Of a stretch of DNA of 64,000 nucleotides, positions 8,781 to 16,815 are shown piece by piece. The notes beneath the pieces are model-generated. The model had not been told where the DNA came from. It made no database searches and saw only the letters and a list, made by a program, of their open reading frames with translations. The stretch is taken from NCBI GenBank assembly GCA_014240165.1, contig JAAZXM010000008.1, positions 31,513-95,512 on the forward strand. Reading direction: 5' to 3'. The DNA comes from Myxococcales bacterium. Lineage in GTDB: Bacteria > Myxococcota_A > UBA9160 > UBA4427. The first letter of the stretch is position 1; each line of letters begins with the position of its first letter. Made by a program: the position numbers and the translations under genes.

Positions 8781-9251
8781 GTGAACGCTGCAGCGCAGCC
8801 CATTACCATCGACCTGAATCCGAGAAAGAGTCGCCTCTGGGACAGGATTCGCAGTCATGTGGCTTCGGATCGGCAGCCCGCGGCGCCCTCGGGCGCGGCG
8901 GATCTGCTTCTTCTTCTGCCCGATCTCACGGTTCTTCTTGCGCGTCTGCTCCGAGACGATCGTGTGCCCCTGGCGCGCAAGGCCATCGCGGTGGCGGGCG
9001 TGGCCTACGTGCTCTCTCCCCTGGATCTGCTGCCATCGCTCCTGCTGGGCCCGGTGGGGATGCTCGATGATCTGATGATCGTGGCGGCCTGCCTCTCGGG
9101 CATCGTGAACCGGGTTCACCCCGATGTGGTTCGCTCCCATTGGTCGGGTCAGGGCGACGCCCTGGAAGCCATCTCCCGGGTCACCGCCTGGGTGGAGGGC
9201 AATCTGGTCCGGAGCGTGGGGAGCCTGCGGCGGGGCTGGGGCCGACGCTAG
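8781..9251 (+). CDS. DUF1232 (YkvA-family) membrane protein
   Basis: The 156-residue protein has the DUF1232 core, KAIAVAGVAYVLSPLDLLPS followed by GMLDDLMIVAACL (about residues 66-105), which forms hydrophobic membrane-associated helices. The function of the family is not established. The start is GTG 8781 with AGGAG 5 bases upstream. Its end overlaps the convergent thioesterase gene by 4 bases. Confidence 0.82.
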   Translation: MNAAAQPITIDLNPRKSRLWDRIRSHVASDRQPAAPSGAADLLLLLPDLTVLLARLLRDDRVPLARKAIAVAGVAYVLSPLDLLPSLLLGPVGMLDDLMIVAACLSGIVNRVHPDVVRSHWSGQGDALEAISRVTAWVEGNLVRSVGSLRRGWGRR

Positions 9252-9661
9252 CCGGGGTTTTCGGGGCCTGAGTTCGGGGCCACCAGGGCCTGGAGTCGGC
9301 CGCGGTCTTCCCGGGGGATGCGCCGAACCCGGCCCTCGCTGTCCACCGAGGCATGCTCGGTGGCGCCCGATGCGAAGCGTTGGTCGCCGCGCTCGACGGT
9401 GTAGGCCATACGAAGCGAAGCGCCGTGCACCCATTCCGCCCAGGTGGTCACCACCAGGAGATCATCGAAGCGCGCGCCCAGGGTGTAGTCGACCTCGCAG
9501 CGCGTCACCGCGAAGTGGAGCCCCAGGTCCATGTAGTACGCGTAGGGGCGATCATGCTCCTCCAGCCAAACCACCCGGGCGCGTTCGAAGAAGCGCAGGT
9601 AATTCGAATGATGGACCACCCCCATGGCGTCGGTTTCGTAGAAACCGATGCGGTGCTCCAC
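9248..9661 (-). CDS. YbgC-like acyl-CoA thioesterase (4HBT hotdog fold)
   Basis: This 137-residue single-hotdog protein would hydrolyse short or medium acyl-CoA thioesters. The active-site helix reads ETDAMGVVHHSNYLRFFERAR with the catalytic Asp at residue 11, as in YbgC/4-hydroxybenzoyl-CoA thioesterases. The start is GTG 9661; no ATG is available upstream, so the N-terminus is slightly uncertain. It is the last of three same-strand genes (nuclease, gloB, thioesterase) with gaps of about 40 bp. Confidence 0.85.
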   Translation of the reverse strand: MEHRIGFYETDAMGVVHHSNYLRFFERARVVWLEEHDRPYAYYMDLGLHFAVTRCEVDYTLGARFDDLLVVTTWAEWVHGASLRMAYTVERGDQRFASGATEHASVDSEGRVRRIPREDRGRLQALVAPNSGPENPG

Positions 9662-9699
9662 TTGGGAAGCCGCGGCGCCCGGGGGAATGGCGTCGGCGC

Positions 9700-10458
9700 T
9701 CAGAAGGAATCCTTGGCCGTGCGCAAGACGCCCAGCGCCTCACCGCTTTCTGCCCGCATGAAGGGGTTGGTTTCGCGTTCCTCGCCGATGGTCGAGGGGA
9801 TCGTCATCTCCTCGGCGGTGGCGTCATGCCAATCGGCGGCAGCACCGGCCCTGATCGCCTGCACCCTTTCCAGTTTGGCCTGCATCGCGGTGTTGTCGGG
9901 CTCGGCACTCACTGCAAAGCGCAGGTTGGATTCGGTGTACTCGTGGCCGCAGAAGACCCGCATGGTGTCGGGCAGGGCCGCGAGTTTTTCGCAGAGGGCG
10001 GTGTACATCATCTGCGCATCGCCCTCGAAGAGCCGTCCGCAACCCGCGGCAAAGAGCATGTCGCCCGAGAACAGGGCCTGGGCTTCGTCGAAGACATAGG
10101 CGACGTGGCCCATGGTATGGGAGGGGATGAAGAAGACCCGAGCGGTGTGTTCCCCCACGCTGATCGTGTCGCCCTCGTCGACCCCGTTGGTGAAGCCGGG
10201 TACGCGCTGGGCATCGGAGACATGGGCGTAGACCGGTACGCCGTAGCGCTCGGCGAGTTCGGGGTTGGCCGCCGAGTGGTCGGGATGGTGGTGGGTGGAG
10301 AGGATCTTGGTCACCGTGGCGCCGCTCGCCTCGACCCGGCGAATGACGGGTTCGGCCTCGGGGGCGTCCACGATGGCGGCCTCCCGGGTGCGGTCGCAGG
10401 TGACCAGGTAGGTGTAGTTGTCGCCGAGTGTGGGAATCCGTTCGATGGAGAGAGTCAT
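9700..10458 (-). CDS. gloB: Hydroxyacylglutathione hydrolase (glyoxalase II)
   Basis: The 252-residue metallo-beta-lactamase-fold enzyme hydrolyses S-D-lactoylglutathione to D-lactate and glutathione in methylglyoxal detoxification. The metal-binding motif THHHPDHS (about residues 55-62), SHTMGH near 114, FSGDMLF near 129 and the C-terminal CGHEYT near 168 are all present. The C-terminal HAGH domain ends with ETNPFMR. An AGGA lies 8 bases before the ATG. It agrees with the glutathione peroxidase gene in suggesting glutathione use. Confidence 0.92.
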   Translation of the reverse strand: MTLSIERIPTLGDNYTYLVTCDRTREAAIVDAPEAEPVIRRVEASGATVTKILSTHHHPDHSAANPELAERYGVPVYAHVSDAQRVPGFTNGVDEGDTISVGEHTARVFFIPSHTMGHVAYVFDEAQALFSGDMLFAAGCGRLFEGDAQMMYTALCEKLAALPDTMRVFCGHEYTESNLRFAVSAEPDNTAMQAKLERVQAIRAGAAADWHDATAEEMTIPSTIGEERETNPFMRAESGEALGVLRTAKDSF

Positions 10459-10499
10459 GAAATGATCCTAGCTCGCTGGAGAGAGGGGTTGGGGAGCGC

Positions 10500-11336
10500 T
10501 CAGCTGGCCTCGACCGGAAGCGGACTGTCCGCTTCTGCCGCCGGTTGATTCGCTCTCGGTTCGGGGGTTGTTCCTCCGAAGGCGGGGCAGAAGCGCTTAT
10601 AACCACACCAATCGCAGAGACGGTTCTTCTTGGCGGGAAATTCCCGGGTGGCGCGGATCTCGTCGATGAGGCCGATCACCTCGGTTTTGAGGGCGGCGAG
10701 TTCTTCGGGCGTTCGCGTGGACGTGCAGGTGCGATCCTTGGCGAGGTAGTGCCAGACCAGCCGGATGGGCTGGTCGCTTCCATACTGCTCCGCGACGCCG
10801 ATCTGGTAGAGCGCGAGCTGTCGGTCGCTGTCGAGTTTTTTCTGGCTCGGGATGTAGGCTCCGGTCTTGTAATCCTGGATCTCGATGGCGCCGTCCCGGG
10901 CGCGTACGATGCGGTCGACGATGCCCTGCATCGCGTATTCGCCCTTTGGGTCCAGGTCGAAAATCACGCGCTCTTCGAGGCCCAGGGTCTCATCGGCGTC
11001 AAAGGGGTAATGCCGCCGATAGAAATGGCTCAGGCAACGGATGCCGAGGTCGAGATAGAATTTCTTGTCGAGGCCCGACTTCACGATGCGAATGCGCTCG
11101 GGGTTGTAGTGTTCCTCGAAGTTGGTCTTGTAGCGGTCGATGACCTTGTTCAGGCTCGGGACCTGCTCCCGCCCGACGAATTCGTAGAGTCGCTCGAGCA
11201 CTTCGTGAACCCGCTTGCCCACGAAGGCCTCGACGCCTTCGCTGTCCTCGGGCAGGTCGAGGATGTAGCGGAACTCGAATTGCTTTCGGCAATTTTCGAA
11301 AGTGTTGAGCCGCGAGTGGCTGTAGAGCTCGGTCAT
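10500..11336 (-). CDS. PD-(D/E)XK nuclease superfamily protein with Fe-S cysteines (RecB/Cas4-like)
   Basis: The 278-residue protein has the RecB-family nuclease core: SRLNTFENCRKQFEFRY at the N-terminus (Cys near residue 16), GIVDRIVRA and IQDYKTG (the D-xK catalytic motif, near 160-178), and a C-terminal CDWCGYKRFCPAF. One N-terminal plus three C-terminal Cys is the AddB/Cas4-type 4Fe-4S arrangement. No helicase domain, cas gene or CRISPR array is nearby, so it is a free-standing nuclease, probably in DNA repair. The ATG 11336 was chosen because homology starts there; an open frame runs further upstream over the divergent cysE promoter but is not family-like. Confidence 0.85.
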   Translation of the reverse strand: MTELYSHSRLNTFENCRKQFEFRYILDLPEDSEGVEAFVGKRVHEVLERLYEFVGREQVPSLNKVIDRYKTNFEEHYNPERIRIVKSGLDKKFYLDLGIRCLSHFYRRHYPFDADETLGLEERVIFDLDPKGEYAMQGIVDRIVRARDGAIEIQDYKTGAYIPSQKKLDSDRQLALYQIGVAEQYGSDQPIRLVWHYLAKDRTCTSTRTPEELAALKTEVIGLIDEIRATREFPAKKNRLCDWCGYKRFCPAFGGTTPEPRANQPAAEADSPLPVEAS

Positions 11337-11474
11337 GGTTCTCCGCGGGGGGGGGCGGGGCCAGCATAGGGACTGAGGGGGGGCGAGGCACGGCTCCTCT
11401 TGCGGATTCGGGCGGGAAGTTCGAGCTGGGCTATCTTGAAAGATTCGTTCGCGAAGCGCGTGGGAGGAGAGCAA

Positions 11475-12437
11475 GTGGGGGCCCGAAGCAAGCAAATCCA
11501 GGAAACTGAACGCCCTGCGGGCCCGCGTGGTTCGGAGGTCCGGGTCGCCGGGGGGCCTTCGGCGGGGGAGGGCTGCCCGCCGGATATCATCGAGGCCGCC
11601 GTGCGGGGGCTCTCGGGTTGCAGCGACAACGTCCTCGCCCAGGCGGTTTGCCGGGGCATCGTCGATCCCCAGGCCGTGGTGGACTGGACCAATCGCACAG
11701 AGCGCCTGCTGCGCTTCCAATTCGATCGTGCCGAGTTGCGCTCGGAGATCCCCGGGGTGGCCCGGCAACTGAACGCGCTGCTGGCCCAGGTCGAGCTTCC
11801 TTTTTCGAGTTCCCCGGAGTCGATCACGTCGGCCTTCGTCGCCTCCCTCGTGGGTCTTCGGGAGTCCCTATCCGAGGACGTGGCGGCGGCCTTCGAGGGC
11901 GACCCGGCCGCGACGGGCTACGAGGAGATCGCCGTGGCGTACCCGGCCATCCGCGCGCTCTCGGTGCACCGCATCGCCCACGAACTCTATCTTCGCCAGG
12001 TGCCCCTGATTCCCCGGATCATGAGCGAATACGCCCACGACCGTACGGGGATCGATATTCATCCGGGCGCGGCGATCGGGCGGCACTTCTTCATTGACCA
12101 CGGAACCGGGGTGGTGATTGGTGAGACCACGGTGATCGGCGACAACGTGCGGATCTACCAGGGGGTGACCCTGGGTGCCCGATCCATCAAGAAGAGTTCG
12201 ACCCTGCGCGGGCTCAAGCGTCATCCCACCGTGGAGAACGATGTCACGATCTACGCCGGTGCCAAGATCCTTGGCGGCGAGACCGTGATCGGTGCGGGCA
12301 GCGTGATCGGCGGCAACGTGTGGCTCACGCAATCGGTAGCGCCGGGCTCACAGGTCCTGGCCGAGCCGCCCCATAATGTGGTGAGCGAGGACGAGCGCGA
12401 TGAACTCCTCTCCCTTCAGCGCGCCTGGGAAGATTAG
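11475..12437 (+). CDS. cysE: Serine O-acetyltransferase (EpsC/CysE type)
   Basis: The 320-residue enzyme makes O-acetylserine from serine and acetyl-CoA, the first step of cysteine synthesis. The N-terminal helical domain (about 30-190) is followed by a left-handed beta-helix of hexapeptide repeats, with DIHPGAAIGRHFFIDHGTGVV (catalytic His/Asp) and TLGARSIKK. It is longer than E. coli CysE at the N-terminus, as in EpsC-type enzymes. GTG 11475 was preferred over an upstream TTG (11400) because GGGAGGAGA stands 4 bases before it. It overlaps nothing and is followed after 34 bp by the ccmH-like gene. Confidence 0.92.
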   Translation: MGARSKQIQETERPAGPRGSEVRVAGGPSAGEGCPPDIIEAAVRGLSGCSDNVLAQAVCRGIVDPQAVVDWTNRTERLLRFQFDRAELRSEIPGVARQLNALLAQVELPFSSSPESITSAFVASLVGLRESLSEDVAAAFEGDPAATGYEEIAVAYPAIRALSVHRIAHELYLRQVPLIPRIMSEYAHDRTGIDIHPGAAIGRHFFIDHGTGVVIGETTVIGDNVRIYQGVTLGARSIKKSSTLRGLKRHPTVENDVTIYAGAKILGGETVIGAGSVIGGNVWLTQSVAPGSQVLAEPPHNVVSEDERDELLSLQRAWED

Positions 12438-12471
12438 GGCCCGGATGACGGGCCCTTACGAGGTGAGGCGC

Positions 12472-13002
12472 ATGCCTTTGGGGCGTCGCGGTTCTATGTT
12501 GCGGACTCTCGGGTGGGGACTCGCGCTCCTGCTCGCCTGGGCTGCTTTCGCTGTTCCGTCCGGGGCCACGGTGGCCGAAGCCGACAACGAGAGCTGGGGC
12601 TACGACCTGGCCCACGAATTGATGAGCCCCTATTGCCCGGGGCGGACGCTTGCGGCCTGCACCAGCGACCAGGCCGCCGAATTGCGCCAGTGGATCCTTC
12701 TCCAGGAGGCGGCCGGGACAAGTCGCGAGGAAGTGGTGGCCATTCTCGAGCAGCGCTTCGGCGATGTGATTCGCTCGAGCCCGGAAGCCGAGGGCTGGGG
12801 GCTGGCCGCATGGCTCCTGCCCGGAGCGGCGCTTCTGCTGGGGGCCCTGGTGGTGGTATGGGTCCTCCGCCGCATGGTGGTGCAAGATCCGAGTGCCCAG
12901 CCGGTTTCCGAGCCCACCCTGGTATCCAGTCCCCCGCCCGCAGCGGCGGATGATGAACTCGCGCGGCGGGTCGACGAGGAAATCGCCGCTGGTCAAGGCT
13001 GA
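12472..13002 (+). CDS. ccmH: CcmH-like cytochrome c maturation protein, variant cysteine motif
   Basis: The 176-residue exported, membrane-anchored protein has a signal peptide (about 1-33), a periplasmic CcmH helical domain (40-100) and one transmembrane helix (about 103-124) before a short cytoplasmic tail. CcmH normally keeps apocytochrome cysteines reduced through an LRCxxC motif. Here the region reads LMSPYCPGRTLAAC, so the two cysteines are seven residues apart and no CxxC is present. The rest (QAAELRQWI, EEVVAILEQRFGD) is CcmH-like. ATG 12472 has GAGGTGAGG just upstream. No other ccm genes are near. Confidence 0.78.
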   Translation: MPLGRRGSMLRTLGWGLALLLAWAAFAVPSGATVAEADNESWGYDLAHELMSPYCPGRTLAACTSDQAAELRQWILLQEAAGTSREEVVAILEQRFGDVIRSSPEAEGWGLAAWLLPGAALLLGALVVVWVLRRMVVQDPSAQPVSEPTLVSSPPPAAADDELARRVDEEIAAGQG

Positions 13003-13050
13003 TCTGCGCCGCCCGATGATGCGCTTCGGCGTCGCGGTATACTGGGCCGG

Positions 13051-13605
13051 GTGAAGGTCTATACCAAGCGCGGAGATGGCGGCGAAACCGATCTTGCCGG
13101 GGGCGGCAGGGTCGCCAAGGATGATCTGCGCGTGGAGGCCTACGGGGCGGTGGACGAACTCAACGCGTTCGTCGGCCTGGCCGCAGTGGATTGCGCCGAA
13201 GACCTTCGCCCGCAGCTGGCCGCGATCCAGCGCACACTCTTCGAGATCGGCGCAGGCCTGGCGAGCAATCCCGATGCCCGGTCCGAGGCGCTTTCGAGTC
13301 AGGGGGCGACCTCGGAAGACGTGGACTCCCTGGAGGCCGCCATGGACGCCGCTGAAGACGAGTTGGCCCCGTTGGCCGCCTTCGTATTGCCCGGGGGCAC
13401 CCGGGCCGCATCGGCCTTTCATGTGGCGAGAACCGTCTGCCGCCGGGCGGAACGCCGGGTGGTGGCCCTGAACCGCGCCGAGGAAGTCGACGAGGTCACG
13501 CTTCGCTACCTGAACCGCCTCTCGGATACCTTCTTCGTCTGGGCTCGCGTGGAGAACGCGCGCAGCGCCGTCGGCGACATCGAGTGGACCCGCCGCGGGG
13601 GCTGA
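13051..13605 (+). CDS. pduO: Cob(I)alamin adenosyltransferase, PduO type
   Basis: The 184-residue enzyme transfers the adenosyl group of ATP to cob(I)alamin, producing the coenzyme of the acyl-CoA mutase encoded nearby. Diagnostic segments are YTKRGDGGETDL (ATP loop, residues 4-15), YGAVDELNAFVG (31-42) and RTVCRRAERRVVAL (about 129-142). The start is GTG 13051; TATACT at 13038-13043 and the lack of a Shine-Dalgarno sequence suggest a very short or absent leader. It converges on meaB with a 13-bp gap and supplies the same pathway. Confidence 0.94.
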   Translation: MKVYTKRGDGGETDLAGGGRVAKDDLRVEAYGAVDELNAFVGLAAVDCAEDLRPQLAAIQRTLFEIGAGLASNPDARSEALSSQGATSEDVDSLEAAMDAAEDELAPLAAFVLPGGTRAASAFHVARTVCRRAERRVVALNRAEEVDEVTLRYLNRLSDTFFVWARVENARSAVGDIEWTRRGG

Positions 13606-13618
13606 TACGCCCCGGCGC

Positions 13619-14617
13619 TCAGCCCGGCTTCACCGCCCGCTCGATTTCGCGCCCGAGTTCGAGGACTACGGCGAAGATCGACCGCGGGCCGGGCGCTGCC
13701 AGGCGCTGGGCTACGGCCTGGGCGCCGCCGATCCGCTCGAGGCCGTATTCCCCATAGCGCCGGGCCAGGGAATCCACCGCAAAGGCCTGTTCGCCGCTTT
13801 GCCGCCGGGCCTCGAGCCGGCCGCTCTTGAGCCCCTGGTCCCGGTGCTCCGCCAGGGCGTCCAGCAGGGTGTCGATGCCCTGGCGATCCTGGGCCGAGGC
13901 CAGCAGGACGGGCGGGCGCCAGTCACCGGGCTCGGGGGAGGCGGTCAGTCCCAGGGTGGATTCGAGTTCGCCCCGGGTCCGCTCGGCTGCGGGGCCGGTA
14001 TCGGCCTTGTTCACCACGAAGATATCGGGCAATTCGAGGATCCCGGCTTTCATGAATTGGAGCGTGTCCCCCGCTCCGGGCTGGGCCACGAAGACCAGGG
14101 TGTCGACCAATTGCGCGACTTCGCATTCGGATTGTCCGATGCCCACGGTCTCGATGAAGACCCATTCGAAGACCGATGAAAGGACCGTGGCCCCGGCCTG
14201 GGTGGCGTCTGCCAGGCCGCCGAGCCGATCTCGGGCCGCCATGGAGCGAAGGAAGACGCCGCTCTCCCGGGCCCCGCCCGACAGGCGCATGCGGTCGCCC
14301 AGCAGCGCCCCTCCGGAGCGCTGGCTCGAGGGGTCGACGGCGATGATTCCAATGCCGGCGTCTGAGGCCCGCAATTTTTCGACCAGGGCATTGAGAAGAG
14401 AGGATTTGCCCGCGCCCGGCGCGCCGGTAATCCCGACGCGATAGGGCGCGTGGGGGAGGGGGCGGGTCGCCAGCCCATCGAGCAACTCCAGCGCTGCCTG
14501 ACGCTGTTCGCTACGGCGGTCGTCCACCAGGTTCAGGGCCTCGGAGATCGCGGTGCGATCCCCGGCGGCCAGACCTTCGAGCAGGCGCTCGACCCGTCCG
14601 GACCCGTGGCCGCTCAC
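13619..14617 (-). CDS. meaB: Methylmalonyl-CoA mutase-associated GTPase MeaB
   Basis: The 332-residue G3E P-loop GTPase gates cofactor loading and protects B12-dependent acyl-CoA mutases. Walker A is GAPGAGKSS (about residues 65-73), followed by IIAVDPSSQRSGGALLGDR, the switch region ETVGIGQSE (about 156-164) and the base-specificity motif NKAD (about 204). The GTG start overlaps the mutase stop by 4 bases (GTGA), so translation is coupled. Pairing with the mutase and the adenosyltransferase makes the assignment secure. Confidence 0.95.
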   Translation of the reverse strand: MSGHGSGRVERLLEGLAAGDRTAISEALNLVDDRRSEQRQAALELLDGLATRPLPHAPYRVGITGAPGAGKSSLLNALVEKLRASDAGIGIIAVDPSSQRSGGALLGDRMRLSGGARESGVFLRSMAARDRLGGLADATQAGATVLSSVFEWVFIETVGIGQSECEVAQLVDTLVFVAQPGAGDTLQFMKAGILELPDIFVVNKADTGPAAERTRGELESTLGLTASPEPGDWRPPVLLASAQDRQGIDTLLDALAEHRDQGLKSGRLEARRQSGEQAFAVDSLARRYGEYGLERIGGAQAVAQRLAAPGPRSIFAVVLELGREIERAVKPG

Positions 14618-16602
14618 CGGGCGGCTTCGCCGACGATATCCACCAGATCTCCCATGATGCGGGTCAGGTCGAAATCCTTCGGGGTGTAGATCCGCGCGAC
14701 ACCCGCGGCGCGTAGGGCCGCGGCGTCGTCATCGGGAATGATCCCGCCCACGATGACCGGCACATCGCCGAGCCCCTCCTTGGTGAGTCGCTCGAGGACG
14801 TCGCGCACCAGGACGCTATGGGAGCCCGAGAGGATCGAGAGCCCCACCACGTGTACCCCTTCGTCTCGCGCCGATTGCACGATTTCTTCCGGGGTCAGGC
14901 GAATGCCGTCGTAGACGACTTCCATACCCACGTCCCGCGCCTTCACGGCGATCTGCTCGGCGCCGTTGCTGTGTCCGTCGAGCCCGGGCTTGCCCACCAG
15001 GATTTTCGGTCGCCTGCCCAGGGTTTCGGAAAGTGCGTCCACCCGCGTGCGCACCGCCTCGGTGCCTTCGCTGGCGAGGGTTCCCCGGGCGCTCCCGACA
15101 CCGGTCGGTGCTCGGTATTCGCCGAAGACCCGGCGCAGGGTATCCGCCCATTCACCGGTGGTGACGCCGGCGTGGGCCGCGCGGATGGAGGCGGGCATGA
15201 TGTTGTCGCCGTTCTTGAGGCAATCCTCGACGCCTTGCAGCGCGGCCTTGGCTTCGTCGTCATTGCGGCCGCTTCGGAAGGCGAGCAGGCGCTCGACCTG
15301 TTCGCGCTCCGCCGAATCATCGACTTTCAGAATCGAAGCATCCCCGTCGGCGGTCAGGGGCGAGTCCGCAGTCTCCTCGAAACGGTTGACCCCCACCACG
15401 CTCTGCTCTCCGCGTTCGATGGCCTGGATCCGCAGGGTGTGGCTCTCCACCAGGGCCTGCTTCATGTAGGCGTTCTCCACGGCGCTCACCGCGCCCCCCA
15501 TTTCGAGCACCTTCTGCAATTCGCCTCGGGCGTCGCTCAGCAATTCCTCGGTCAGGGCTTCGACGACGTGGGAACCCTCGAAGAGATCGGGGTATTCGAG
15601 CAGGTCGGTCTCGTAGGCGAGGATCTGTTGGGTGCGGAGCGAGAGTTGTTGATCCCACGGGCGGGGCAGTCCCAGGGCCTCGTTCCAGGCGGGAAGCTGA
15701 AGCGATCGCGTGCGGGCATCCCGGGAGAGGGTGACTCCGAGCGCTTCGAGCGCGATGCGTACGATGTTGTTCTCGGGTTGGGCCTCGGAGAGGCCGAGGC
15801 TGTTCACCTGGACCCCATAGCGGAAGCGCAGCATGCGGGCGTCGTCGATGCCGTAGCGCTCTCGGCCGAGTTCGCCCCAAAGCGCGGTCATCGCCCGGCA
15901 TTTACAGGTTTCCTCGACGAAACGAATGCCTGCGTTGAGGAAGAAGGAGATGCGCCCGAAGACCCGGCCGAGGGTTTCCTCGGGTACGTCGTCCCGGGCC
16001 CGCACCGCGTCGAGTACCGCCACGGCGTTCGCCATCGCGAAGGCGATTTCCTGAACCGGGGTCGCTCCGGCTTCCTGCAGGTGATACGAGCAGATATTGA
16101 TGGGGTTCCACTTGGGAATCTCCGCCACCGTGTAGGCCACCACGTCGCTCGTCATGCGGATGGAGGCCTCGGGCGGAAACACGTAGGTGCCCCGGGAGAG
16201 ATACTCCTTGATGATGTCGTTCTGGGTCGTGCCCTGGAGTTGGTCGGGGCTCACCCCCTGGCGTTCGGCAGCGGCAGTGTAGAGCGCCAACAACCACGCC
16301 GCGGTGGCGTTGATGGTCATCGACGTATTCATTCGGTCCAGGGGAATCTGGTCGAAGAGCGTGGCCATGTCGTCGATATGACAAATGGGCACACCCACCT
16401 TGCCCACCTCTCCCCGGGCCAGGGCATGATCCGAGTCGTACCCGGTCTGGGTCGGGAGGTCGAAGGCCACGGAAAGGCCGGTCTGGCCGCTGGCGAGGTT
16501 TGAGCGATAGAGGGCGTTGCTCGCCTGGGCGGAGGAGTGGCCCGAATAGGTTCGGATCATCCACGGCCGATCGGTCTGTTCGAGTTTGGGATTGTTCGGC
16601 AT
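14614..16602 (-). CDS. meaA: B12-dependent acyl-CoA mutase, MeaA/ethylmalonyl-CoA mutase type
   Basis: The 662-residue single-chain mutase has a TIM-barrel substrate domain (about 10-510) and a C-terminal B12-binding domain (about 530-660) with the DxHxxG-type motif GLDGHSNG, VVGLSILSGSH and IVGGIIPDDD. The N-terminal signature RTYSGHSSAxxSN and FDLPTQTGYDSDH matches MeaA/Ecm proteins rather than classical methylmalonyl-CoA mutase (RQYAGFxTA, FDLATHRGYDSDH). Ecm turns (2R)-ethylmalonyl-CoA into (2S)-methylsuccinyl-CoA in glyoxylate-independent acetate assimilation. The length equals that of MeaA proteins, about 60 residues below MCM alpha. An isobutyryl-type or methylmalonyl substrate cannot be excluded. 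A GGAGA precedes the ATG. Confidence 0.85.
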   Translation of the reverse strand: MPNNPKLEQTDRPWMIRTYSGHSSAQASNALYRSNLASGQTGLSVAFDLPTQTGYDSDHALARGEVGKVGVPICHIDDMATLFDQIPLDRMNTSMTINATAAWLLALYTAAAERQGVSPDQLQGTTQNDIIKEYLSRGTYVFPPEASIRMTSDVVAYTVAEIPKWNPINICSYHLQEAGATPVQEIAFAMANAVAVLDAVRARDDVPEETLGRVFGRISFFLNAGIRFVEETCKCRAMTALWGELGRERYGIDDARMLRFRYGVQVNSLGLSEAQPENNIVRIALEALGVTLSRDARTRSLQLPAWNEALGLPRPWDQQLSLRTQQILAYETDLLEYPDLFEGSHVVEALTEELLSDARGELQKVLEMGGAVSAVENAYMKQALVESHTLRIQAIERGEQSVVGVNRFEETADSPLTADGDASILKVDDSAEREQVERLLAFRSGRNDDEAKAALQGVEDCLKNGDNIMPASIRAAHAGVTTGEWADTLRRVFGEYRAPTGVGSARGTLASEGTEAVRTRVDALSETLGRRPKILVGKPGLDGHSNGAEQIAVKARDVGMEVVYDGIRLTPEEIVQSARDEGVHVVGLSILSGSHSVLVRDVLERLTKEGLGDVPVIVGGIIPDDDAAALRAAGVARIYTPKDFDLTRIMGDLVDIVGEAAR

Positions 16603-16815
16603 CGGGTCTCCGGGCGGACGGGCTTGGAGCGGGTTCTAAGTATTTGAGAAAATTAACGAAAATCGAATCTTCGAACAAATCCCGGATCGACTTTGACCCC
16701 AGGCGTGCGGTGCGGGTCCCCGACAGGGGAGCGGCGTCCATCGTTGCTCGGCGTGGGCGTGCGCTATTGTGCCGGACCCGTCCCCAGACGGCGGCAGTTG
16801 AACGACGGAATCCCC

